Shown here piece by piece: positions 28,146-37,500 of a stretch of DNA of 64,000 nucleotides (the stretch's first letter is position 1; each line of letters opens with the position of its first letter). Location: assembly GCA_041200185.1 (NCBI GenBank), contig CP165730.1:744001-808000 (forward strand), in the 5' to 3' direction. Source of the stretch: G041200185 sp041200185 (lineage in GTDB: Bacteria; Pseudomonadota; Alphaproteobacteria; BNTO01). Made by a program: the position numbers and the translations under genes. Below the pieces are notes generated by a model, which was not told the DNA's origin, ran no database searches, and saw nothing but the letters and a program-made list of their open reading frames with translations.

Positions 28146-29219
28146 ATGTCTGCATTTTCATCATTTAGCGCCGTTAAAAAATGGCTCAAAAAAGACTCTG
28201 CTTTGCGCTCAATCCTTCCTGGGAGAGCGGATAAAGCGCAGTTCACGGCTTGTAACGTTCTTGGGAAACCCGTTTGGTCGCCGCGTAACTACGAGGCCCT
28301 TGTCAAAATTGGATACCAAGAAAATGTCATCGTCTATCGATGTGTAAATTTGATCGCAACGAGTCTTTCGAATATCCCCATCAAACTCCTCGAACACCGT
28401 CCTGAGGGTGATGTTGAAATCCGCATACACCCCACTCTCAGTCTGCTTCGAAATCCCAACGCGAAACAATCGCAATGTTCCTTTTTCCGTGATCTGTTTT
28501 CTCAGCTTATGCTGTCAGGAAATGCGTTTATCAAGGCTTCAGCAAATGGCCAAAACGTCGCACCTGCCGAAAAATTTCCAACAGCGCTCAAGGTTCTGAG
28601 GTCGGATCGCGTGCGTATTCTCCTCGATGACGAAGGTCATCAGGCTGGATTCGAATACACCAAAGGAACGCACAAAAAAGTCTTCCCTTTCGATCGAAAG
28701 ACAGGGCAATCCGCCATTTTGCATATCAAACTGTTCCACCCTCTCAACGACTGGTACGGCATGAGCCCTCTTGAGGCTGCTGCCCAGTCGATTGATCAGC
28801 ATAATGCCGTGGCGGCGCATAACCTTGCCATTTTGCAAAACGGAGGTCGACCTACAGGAGCGCTCATCCTACGCTCTCTCACCAACGGCGTCCTCCAGTC
28901 ACATCAACGCGAAGAGCTGAGGCGTGATTTCAATGGTCTCTACTCCGGTGCCGAAAATGCTGGAAAAATCCTCATTTTGGAAGGTAACTGCGAATGGAAA
29001 GAAATGGGCCTCTCTCCCAAAGATCTCGACTTCAATTCAGGTCGCCAAGCCGCGGCTCGTGAAATCGCTCAGGCTTTCGGCATTCCGCCCATCATGATCG
29101 GTATGACGGAAGACGCTACCTATACCAATTATCGCGAGGCCCGAAAACATATGTGGGAAGATACCCTCCTCCCCCTCCTGGATTTGGTTCTGGGAAATAT
29201 AGGTCGCTTCCTGCTCTGA
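28146..29219 (+). CDS. HK97-type portal protein, gene-transfer-agent-like, standing alone
   Basis: The 357-residue product matches the HK97 portal family and in particular the alphaproteobacterial gene transfer agent portal. Visible marks are YQENVIVYRCVNLIATSLSNIP, HPTLSLLRNPN, LFSQLMLSGNAFIKA, ILHIKLFHPLNDWYGMSPLEAA, KEMGLSPKDLDF, AAREIAQAFGIPPIMIG and YTNYREARKHMWEDTLLPLL. Portals form the dodecameric DNA gate of tailed-phage heads. No capsid, protease, terminase or tail gene lies nearby, so it is either a relic or a scattered GTA gene. It stops at LGNIGRFLL, about where family members have a further helix, so a short C-terminal loss is possible. Codons look intact and the ribosome site is strong. 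Confidence 0.9.
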   Translation: MSAFSSFSAVKKWLKKDSALRSILPGRADKAQFTACNVLGKPVWSPRNYEALVKIGYQENVIVYRCVNLIATSLSNIPIKLLEHRPEGDVEIRIHPTLSLLRNPNAKQSQCSFFRDLFSQLMLSGNAFIKASANGQNVAPAEKFPTALKVLRSDRVRILLDDEGHQAGFEYTKGTHKKVFPFDRKTGQSAILHIKLFHPLNDWYGMSPLEAAAQSIDQHNAVAAHNLAILQNGGRPTGALILRSLTNGVLQSHQREELRRDFNGLYSGAENAGKILILEGNCEWKEMGLSPKDLDFNSGRQAAAREIAQAFGIPPIMIGMTEDATYTNYREARKHMWEDTLLPLLDLVLGNIGRFLL

Positions 29220-29617
29220 CCTTGTCTTGCTGTTGAGATAGATGGAGGAGGTGTGAGGTTGTAATTTCATAGACTTTGCTATGAAACGCATGAAAAACCG
29301 ATTACGAAATTTTTGGCAGCATCTTAAATACATTGGAGGCAGCAATGAAGTTATTTTAATAAAAAATTTGTTTTTTATTAAAATAAAATGTATATAATAA
29401 AATACAATTAGCGTGTATAAGAATAAAATACAGAAATAGAAGCAGTTTCTATAAATATGTTATATTTCTGGAGAATTTTAAAAAATAGAAAGCACTTATT
29501 TGATAAGATGTGACCACATTTTCTAAATTACGGGGCTGAACAGTCTCTACCAAGCATCCTTTTTCTAGCAGTTTTTTTTTGGTACGTTGACGGGGATGTG
29601 TGGGAAGGTGGTGGTAG
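29220..29617. other. AT-rich spacer between portal and ligA
   Basis: Nearly 400 nt with no supported ORF, AT-rich especially at 29350-29480. It probably carries the ligA promoter. No phage genes or attachment site are visible here. Confidence 0.5.
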
Positions 29618-31783
29618 ATGACACCGCAAGAGGCCGAGAGACGGTTACAGGAATTAGCCAAGGAGATACAGCGACACGACGAGTTATATTACAACGTCGG
29701 ATCTCCTGAGATCAGTGATGGTGAATACGACCAACTCAAGCGGGAATACGAGGAGTTACGTGCTAAGAATCCAACGATAGAGGTAAGTAGCGATCCGATT
29801 TTACGTATAGGGGCACCGCCTCGCGGGGCTGTGAGACGGATTCATCACGAGGAGCCCATGATATCGTTGGAGGACGTATTTACAGAGGAGGAGTTTATTG
29901 AATTTTTTAGGCGGATAGGACGATATACCGGACAGTCCATAGAGGGAATTGAGTTTTGGGCAGAGCCGAAGATTGACGGTTTATCTGCGTCGATAGTTTA
30001 TAGGAATGGTGAGATCGAGAGTGGTTCGACAAGGGGGGACGGGTTTGTAGGGGAGGACGTCACGAGGAACATCAAGGGGATAGGGGACATACCGAAAAGG
30101 CTACGAGGTGAACAAGCGAGGGGTATTTCACGCGTAGAGATTCGAGGGGAGGTATACATGTCGAAGTTGGTATTTGAGCGACTTAATCATCAGCGGCATG
30201 AAAAACACGAGATATTATTTGCGAACCCCCGGAATGCCGCAGCTGGTTCATTGAGGCAGATAGATAAAGGCGTAACGAAAGATCGCCAGCTTCGTTTTTT
30301 TGCCTATGAGGTGTTATGCGACGACTTAAAATTTGATCGGCAGGACCAGCTACAAGGGTTCTTAAAAGAATGTGGCTTTATTCCCGCGAACCCAGCGAAA
30401 CTCTGCAAGACGTGGCAAGAAATTATATTTTATCATCAATATATTCAGCATATTAGGTCACAATTACCCTATGAAATTGACGGAGTTGTTTATAAGGTTA
30501 ACGATAGAGCCTTGCAACAGCGATTGGGTAATGTAGGTCGTGTGCCACGACATTCAGTTGCTTTTAAATTTGCTGCTGAGCAAGTTAAGACGAGATTGAA
30601 AGAGATTGTCTTTCAATTGGGAAGGACAGGGGTTCTCACTCCTGTTGCCATTCTTGAACCCGTGAAACTTTGCGGCGTGACGGTGAGTCGCTCTACTTTG
30701 CATAATTGCGAAGAGATTGCTCGATTGGACATTCGGCTAGGCGATAGGGTCGTTCTTCAGCGTGCCGGAGATGTCATTCCCCAAATTGTGCGTGCGGTCA
30801 AGGAAGATCGAAATGAACCGGTTGATAAGTTTCCTATTCCCGATACGTGTCCTTCATGTGGGCATCGACTTGAACGGGATGGTGTGAGCTTGGTGTGTCC
30901 AGCGGGATTTGATTGTCCTGATCAGGCTGTGGCGCGGCTGTCGCATTTTGTGAGTCGACAGGCTTTTGATATAGAAGGTCTAGGAGAATCCAACATTCGT
31001 TTTCTCTATGAGACGCATCGAGTGAGAAGTTATGCAGATATTTTTTGTTTAAAGGAGAGGAATGACCAGGCGCGTAGGCAAAGAGAGCAAACGTGGCCAT
31101 CGCGAGATATGTTCCTAGAGGATCCTACTCAGGACTCTCCATCATGGCCTTTAGGAGATACCAATCGTATTTCTGGTGACGGCGACATCCGCGATGATTG
31201 TTTTTTGCCGACTCCCTTGGAAAAGGAATCAGGCTGGGGACCTCTCTCGGTTAAGAATCTCTTTCGAGCCATTGAATCTAGGCGCACCGTTGATTTAGAC
31301 CGATTTATTTATGCTCTCGGCATTCCTCAGGTTGGGAAGCAGGTGGCGGCTTTGCTGGCAAAAACTTTTGGGGACCCGGCGACTTTTTTAGACTGCACAG
31401 AAGAGCAACTCCTACTTGTTGATGGTATCGGTAAGAGGACGGCTCGGGATATCGTTCATTATATCAATGACCCCTTCGCCCGAGCAAATATAGACAAGTT
31501 GTTGGCGCAAATTACGGTTCTTCCTTACCAACAAAGTGTCATGGGATCGTCGCCGCTATCCGGAAAGACAATTGTTTTTACGGGTACATTAAATCATTTC
31601 AGCCGGGGTGAAGCCAAAAATCAAGCCATTAGATTGGGTGCAAAAGTTGGGTCAGCAGTTACATCGCAGACGGATTTTCTTGTTGTTGGAACTAAGGCAG
31701 GACGTAAGCGAGCGGAGGCGATGCGCCTCGGCATACGAATTGTCGAAGAGGATGAGTGGGTTCGATGGATCAATAGTGGATAA
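29618..31783 (+). CDS. ligA: NAD-dependent DNA ligase LigA
   Basis: Seals nicks in replication and repair using NAD. In the 721-residue protein the order is domain Ia (LYYNVGSPEISDGEYDQL), adenylation domain with the KxDG lysine K118 in EPKIDGLSASI, OB fold, zinc finger (CPSCGHRL and CPAGFDCP), helix-hairpin-helix region, and a C-terminal BRCT domain from about residue 645 (LSGKTIVFTGTLNHFSRGEA). An insert of about 40 polar residues after IFCLKERND, before GWGPLSVKNL, lengthens the region between the zinc finger and the HhH domain. ATG start at 29618, after a purine-rich stretch. It is convergent with the next gene. Confidence 0.97.
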   Translation: MTPQEAERRLQELAKEIQRHDELYYNVGSPEISDGEYDQLKREYEELRAKNPTIEVSSDPILRIGAPPRGAVRRIHHEEPMISLEDVFTEEEFIEFFRRIGRYTGQSIEGIEFWAEPKIDGLSASIVYRNGEIESGSTRGDGFVGEDVTRNIKGIGDIPKRLRGEQARGISRVEIRGEVYMSKLVFERLNHQRHEKHEILFANPRNAAAGSLRQIDKGVTKDRQLRFFAYEVLCDDLKFDRQDQLQGFLKECGFIPANPAKLCKTWQEIIFYHQYIQHIRSQLPYEIDGVVYKVNDRALQQRLGNVGRVPRHSVAFKFAAEQVKTRLKEIVFQLGRTGVLTPVAILEPVKLCGVTVSRSTLHNCEEIARLDIRLGDRVVLQRAGDVIPQIVRAVKEDRNEPVDKFPIPDTCPSCGHRLERDGVSLVCPAGFDCPDQAVARLSHFVSRQAFDIEGLGESNIRFLYETHRVRSYADIFCLKERNDQARRQREQTWPSRDMFLEDPTQDSPSWPLGDTNRISGDGDIRDDCFLPTPLEKESGWGPLSVKNLFRAIESRRTVDLDRFIYALGIPQVGKQVAALLAKTFGDPATFLDCTEEQLLLVDGIGKRTARDIVHYINDPFARANIDKLLAQITVLPYQQSVMGSSPLSGKTIVFTGTLNHFSRGEAKNQAIRLGAKVGSAVTSQTDFLVVGTKAGRKRAEAMRLGIRIVEEDEWVRWINSG

Positions 31784-31834
31784 GATTGCCCAATTCATGT
31801 TCCTAAGTATCTCAAGGTGTCGTTCTTGTTCTTG

Positions 31835-33101
31835 TTATGTGTTCTGGATTGCTTGTAAAATGTCGGTTAGATTTGCTCCGTCTTGTGTCTTCGTTGTGAT
31901 TGTTATTGCGTTGTTGTTTTCTGTCGCTGGTGCTGGTGTTTGTATCTGGTCTGTCATTTTTTTGATCATGTCAAATACGGCTGCTGGCGTGTATGATGCT
32001 GCAAATAGCTGTTTGAGTTTTCCTGTTAGCGTCACAGCTTGATTGTCGTTAACGTTTACTCCGATTGCTTGTGCTAATGCTGCGTTGGTTTGGTCGTCTG
32101 CTTGTAGGTTTTTGACGTATTCGTCAACAAAATCATCCCATGCGTTGAGTTTCGTGGATACTGTTTCGTCTTCTTGTATGTCGTGGTCTTGTGCTTCTGT
32201 CATTTCAAGAAGAATGGCTTGAGATTTTTGCATGAGTGCTGCCGCGTCGACTGCTACGTTCGCTGCTTTGATGTTGGTTGGGCCGGGTTGGGGGGCTTTG
32301 ATCAGTGCTATGCCTCCATGTTTCGCAAGTAGATATATAAATGAGTTTTTGTAATTGGTCTTGGTCGTTAGCTTTCTTGAGCTTGTATTGTGTTGAATTG
32401 GACCCTATTACGTTTACTTGGAATGCTTGATTTATGTATTCCTGTTGGAGTTGTTGCTGTAGTTCTTTTTTTGTAAATAATCTTCCTTCGTTGATCGCTT
32501 CTACGTTTGTAGGGAGTTCTTTCTGGGTGACAATTTTGGGTGCAAACTCAGGACGCCATGGTTGGTCTTGAATGAAATAGGTATAGTCGGCTGCTATCAG
32601 TCCGTATTCTTCGTCAGTGAGCTGTTCGATGTTCGTAAATGGGTCGTCGTTATCGATTTTTTGAGATTCATAAAGTGCTTGTATAACTGATTGGATGAGT
32701 GATTTCTCATAGGCGGATCCGTTTTTGTAAATTTCTACTATGGGAGCCTTGACTTTGGTTTGCTGAAAGCGTTCGTCTTCTACTACGTCTATCAGTTCTT
32801 GGGTTTTGTCCGTGATGTGGATTTCGTCTGTTTTGTTGTATGTTATTTTGTAAGGCGCATTGAATGTTGTCGTGTTTTTGGCTGGTGTGATGAGTATTAG
32901 ATCGTCATCGGCCATGTTGTCAATGAGTGATTTCATTATATTCGTGTAAAATCGTGGGGCCATACCTTGACTTCCGAAACTTGTTTTGATGAATTGTGAT
33001 TTTTTTAGGTTTTTGAATTGGTTAGTGGCGTGTGCTGATATACTTATCGCACTGGTGATGAGTGTGAGCTGTAATAGCTTTGTGGTTGTGTTCTTCATCA
33101 T
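31835..33101 (-). pseudogene. secreted protein, about 420 codons, with one frameshift
   Basis: The 5' frame (33101 to about 32335) starts with a signal peptide (Lys-rich, then LLQLTLITSAISISAHA). It stays sensible to QLQKLIYI, then becomes Ser/Arg/His-rich noise. Skipping one base in the ATATATA tract at about 32332-32338 restores LLAKHGGIALIKAPQPG and continues in frame through the downstream ORF (ending at 31835). One extra base therefore splits the gene. The tract could also allow slippage or phase variation. The coding strand is very poor in G and rich in A and C, unlike most genes here. Product rich in Gln, Asn, Asp and Thr; no family recognised. Confidence 0.72.
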
Positions 33102-33167
33102 GTTGTTCCCTCCTGTTGATTGTTGTTTGCTATCGTCTTTTTGTAAAGTATTGTTGTTTTATGTTCT

Positions 33168-33875
33168 TTATTGCTGTTTGAGTTGGTAATATATTTTTTT
33201 GCCGCTGTGGTTGATGTACTTGAACTCACCTGCTTGTACGAGTTGGTTCATGGCTGTCTTGCGTGCTGGAACAGGATTGATCTGTGATGCGAGTACGACT
33301 ATGGTGGTTAGTGGTAATGTTTTATTATCAATGTTATATGTCTGTTGACCCTGTTGTAGTTGGTTGCTAAAAAGTTGCCCAAGGTTTGTGCAGGGTATGC
33401 CGCTGTTGAATAATTGAAGTTGAAGTTGTTGTGTCTTGGCTTTGACTGGATCACCGGTTTGTTGGTTGCCATTTTGTTGTTGTTGTTGTTGTGGAGCTTG
33501 GTAAATGGTTGTGTGTTCAAGTTGTGCTTTCACGTAATCGCAAAATTTGTTGTATTCGTTAATGTCCGAGAATGTATTTGCCCATTTTTTGTTACGAAAT
33601 CCTGCTTTGAAATTTGTTTCGAGTCTGTGGATTCGCCCTTGTTGGCGAAGTTCGGTTATTGCTTCGTTGATGTCGTTCTGCTCTTCTTGTGTTATGCTTA
33701 TATTGTTTTGTGTTGCTACTTGCATTGTTTGTTGCGGGTTTTGGTTTGTGTAGTCTTTGTTTTTGTACCAGTTCGTCGCCTCAATCTGTTCAAAGATTGT
33801 GTTGCTGTTTGCTGTTGCTGTCGCAAGTAGTAGGGTTGCTATGATTTTTGTATTCATTACGTTTTTTGTTGCCAT
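33168..33875 (-). CDS. secreted polyglutamine-tract protein, 235 aa
   Basis: AAAGGAG sits six bases before the ATG at 33875. Residues 7-23 (MNTKIIATLLLATATAN) form a signal peptide. The mature part is rich in Gln, Asn and Thr, with a run of six Gln encoded by CAA repeats (about 33474-33492). Its last 60 residues (LTTIVVLASQINPVPARKTA to the end) look like a small winged-helix-like module, which is only a resemblance. Strand composition (few G) matches the next gene, 66 nt downstream, so both probably belong to one acquired unit and one transcript. Repeat-length change could vary the protein. Confidence 0.72.
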   Translation of the reverse strand: MATKNVMNTKIIATLLLATATANSNTIFEQIEATNWYKNKDYTNQNPQQTMQVATQNNISITQEEQNDINEAITELRQQGRIHRLETNFKAGFRNKKWANTFSDINEYNKFCDYVKAQLEHTTIYQAPQQQQQQNGNQQTGDPVKAKTQQLQLQLFNSGIPCTNLGQLFSNQLQQGQQTYNIDNKTLPLTTIVVLASQINPVPARKTAMNQLVQAGEFKYINHSGKKIYYQLKQQ

Positions 33876-34556
33876 ATTTTTCTCCTTTTTTGATGGTTAA
33901 TGGCTCCGGATTGCCCTCTACAAAACTGCGCAAACCTACTATGGAACATATGGTTTGTCAATATATTTGTTGTTGAAGAGATAAGATTCGGTCGTTTTTT
34001 GGCGGATTTCAGGGATCGAAGACTTATGCAATGTTGTCGTTGAGAATGGCCGTCATTCTGGAAGTGAAGCGGGTCAAAGCGATTTGGAACTTTCGTTTCA
34101 AAAAGTGCGATATAAACTGCTCGAAATGGGAAATCCAAAACAAGGTATTTGTTCAGGACAGCACTCAAATATAGATTATTTTTGTTTTTTATTTTAATAA
34201 ATACAATAATAAAAATTGAAATATGTTGCATCTAATTTCCTTTTTGAGATTGACCGTTTTATATTTCCTACACATGCTGTCTGCCCTTATAATCCCCAAC
34301 TCATCTCTGTAATGAACGAAGACTGCTTCTGATAACTATCTCAATTCCAACTTTTTTCTTGATTTTCTCCTCTTTCCGTTAACCTTTATATTTTCGCTCT
34401 TTCATTTCTTTCATATATTTACAGAACTTTAACATTTAAAAACTAAGATTTATCTGAGGTAGTGGTGTGGGGGAAGAATTCTTGGTGAAATTCTGCCTAT
34501 CGACATGGCTGCGTCGGGTTGTGGGTTACACGAGCAGATGTGATGGGGAGAAGCAA
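33876..34556. other. spacer before the giant gene
   Basis: Divergent promoter region of 680 nt. A 124-codon minus frame (33857-34231) overlaps the start of the secreted gene and has no ribosome site or recognisable product, so it is not called. A GTG at 34467 opens the giant reading frame upstream of the preferred ATG. Confidence 0.45.
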
Positions 34557-37500
34557 ATGCACTTGCCTCTCTTGTCCAATTTGCGCCCTTCTCGAATCCA
34601 AAAGACGAAAGCTATTCCTCGTGCTGATCCTCCGCCAATCGTCAAACAACATCCTTCTAATACTCTGAAGTTAGTCCGCATTGGTCCGTTTTTTTGCTCA
34701 CGACGTGTCTCTAGACAGCCGGTTATTCCTCAGTTGTTGTCACCATTTTTCTGTCACAACTTCTCCGAGTTAACGAATAGAAATAACAGAGATTCTGTAC
34801 GATCACAGATTACTTTTTTAGGGTTTTTATTAGGTCCGAAGAAATGGCTGTCTAAGATATTTGTTGGTGCGTTCTTTTTGACAGGGCAGCCTTTGGAGGC
34901 TAGTGTTTTAAGCTCCCTGCAATCGATCCATCATGATTTATCTCTTGTTTCGCCTCTTATCTGCCGATTAAGCTACTTGGATGCCCTCGTCGACCCTACT
35001 CAAAAGAAGGCTATTCAAACTTTGGCTGCTCAACTCGGACTTGACTTGGAAATGAACGGCTTTGCTTCGAACTCTGGCTTACTTGGAGAACTTGCTGCAA
35101 TCAAAGATGGCGTAGAACAGTTACCCAACAGTATTTTACCTTTTGGTGATGAATCGAATACTGCTCAGCAAGCCGATCTTTCAGAAATAGTTCAACACAT
35201 GAATTCAGTAACGCAATCATTAACTCTTCCTTGTTATCCAGCAATTACTACCTTTCAAGACGAGCCGACCTCGCTGGTTAGCGTTATTCAAGCAATTGAC
35301 AAAGATTTAGACTTGTTGAATTCATCGTTATCTCAAACTCGTAAAAATATTTTGTATCGAGAAGGTAATTTATCAGCCCCTTGGCCTGACTTTCTCGATT
35401 TGGTCGCTCAACAGCTAGATGGCTTAGCTTCCTCAATTTCGAATCTTATTACGAATACAACCAACGAGGATACCAATCCCCCTCCTGAGGAGGCGACACT
35501 TATCCGATCCTGTACATTATCAATATCTGAGAAATTGAGATCCTTGTCTGAGAGCATTATGAAATTTAACGACGAGCCTCTTTATACTCACGACCAGCTT
35601 GCATCGCATCTTCAGGGATGGTCAGGATGGTTTGAAAAGATTTTATGGAATCTTTCGGGCAAGAGATCTTTCCCGTCCGCCGAGACCGACGAAGAACTTA
35701 TAGCATTTTACGGAATCGACTTTGACAATCATATTCAAACCAATGGCTTGATCCCCATGATTATTAGTTTGACTAAAGTATGTAGGGATCTTCTGACCCT
35801 CTTAAAGACAAACCCTAAGATCGATTTCAATGACCCAAAATATCTCCGGAAGGTTAGGTACGCTGATGACCTTATGGGACGTTTTTGCAATGAGGTCTAT
35901 GCAAAATACTCACAGATATTTGGTGATGACAACCTCCAAGGCCAAGCTCCCAGCAGTATCGAAGATCAGCAAAATTCTACTCCTCAATCTTTAGTTAACA
36001 TCAACAATAACGTGCAATACTATCCAGGCTGTATAAAAACTTTTATTTCTAAAACTTCTGAAAAAAATCATAAACTACTATTTATTATGGATAATTATAT
36101 TAATGAATTAATTCAAAGTTCATCAGATCTTCTACGCTTTGTCCAACAATTATTACCAAAAACACAAGATACGGTTCGCTCAACCCCTCAAACTCTAAAC
36201 AATTTGGATAACTGTCGATCATTACTCGCTACTTCATACACTAGTGATGCGAGCGCTCTTGAAGGACCCGTTACGCCCGACAATGTTAATTTAGCTGCTC
36301 TTTTTCAACGAATTGTTTCTGCTTCAGAATTCAGCGTTAACATCGTGAAACTTCTCGCTCAAGCCGAGTTACCCGACCCTGCTACCTTGCCTCCTGAACT
36401 ATGGAAATTTCTCCCAACTGATTCAACGCTGCCCGATACGACCGTGACATTACTCCTCCACTTGAGTACTCTATTTTCCAGCCTTGATCAATTGAACAGT
36501 TATAGCGAAAACTTACAATCAAACCCTTTTCAAGATAGTGATTTCATGAGTTCTTTAGAGCTTTTTTCTCATCAATATTCTCAGTTCACCGAATTTCTCT
36601 ATGAAGGTTACCAACGCATGATTGAGCAAAAAACTGACCAATATCTTGAAAAGCTACGATGGCCGACGACTGTGCCTACTACCTTCAGTGATTGTATTCA
36701 AGCTTTAGACAGTCAGTTAGATACTTGGACTGAACTTCCTGATTTACTTACCCAAATCATTGTTCATGCGGCCAAATTTAATAGCCGTTTCCTCAACGAT
36801 ACTTTTTATAACCTTCTTCCTTTTTTTGAGCAACTTCGAAGCCTTACTTTCGAAAATTCTCTCAAACTCATTCCCGATAGTGATGATAGTTGGGGGGCCA
36901 AAACATTTCGTAAAATGTTTCAACAAGACGGAGGGACCCTATCCTGGTTCCAGCAAATCGCCCAGTCACTCGCTTTTCAAGCTGAACATACGACTTGCTG
37001 GGAAGAGTACATAACATCATTAGGTTATATCAATAGCTACGTCATGGTGTGGGATCAGCTTTTGCAGAAGATTAACGCCATTCCGGCACTCAATGCCACT
37101 GAGGAATCTAAAGGCGAAAGCTCACCTACCGAAAATCTATCTCTCCCTGCTTTACCTCTAAAGGAAATTGAAAACATTACAGCTGAAATCGGAAAGACAA
37201 CGGCCGCCATCAGTGCTGTTGCGTCGCTGTTGGGTGATGGTCCCGGGTGTATTATGAATCACGCATTTACCGAGCAAATCCGCATCTTTGTTGACGCTTG
37301 TGCAGAAATCACAATGCAGCTAGCATCCGCTTATAAGAGCGTTACAGGAAATACGCTAGAGGTTGCACTTCTTCTTGTTAGTCCTGAATTTACGCCTGAA
37401 GATCAAAATCAACTCCTGCGATCTATTATCCAAAATATTCTGCATCTCTCTCCATCACTTCAACGACTGCTTCAGTTAAACGCTGAGATCAAGGTGCCGC

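Noticed and set aside
33474..33492. TTG/CAA tract as a CRISPR-like or intergenic repeat
   Set aside because: It lies inside a coding frame and encodes a Gln run; there are no spacers.
33857..34231. 124-codon minus frame before the giant gene
   Set aside because: It overlaps the secreted gene start, lacks a ribosome site and gives no protein-like pattern; an IS remnant was considered but no ends or motifs were found.
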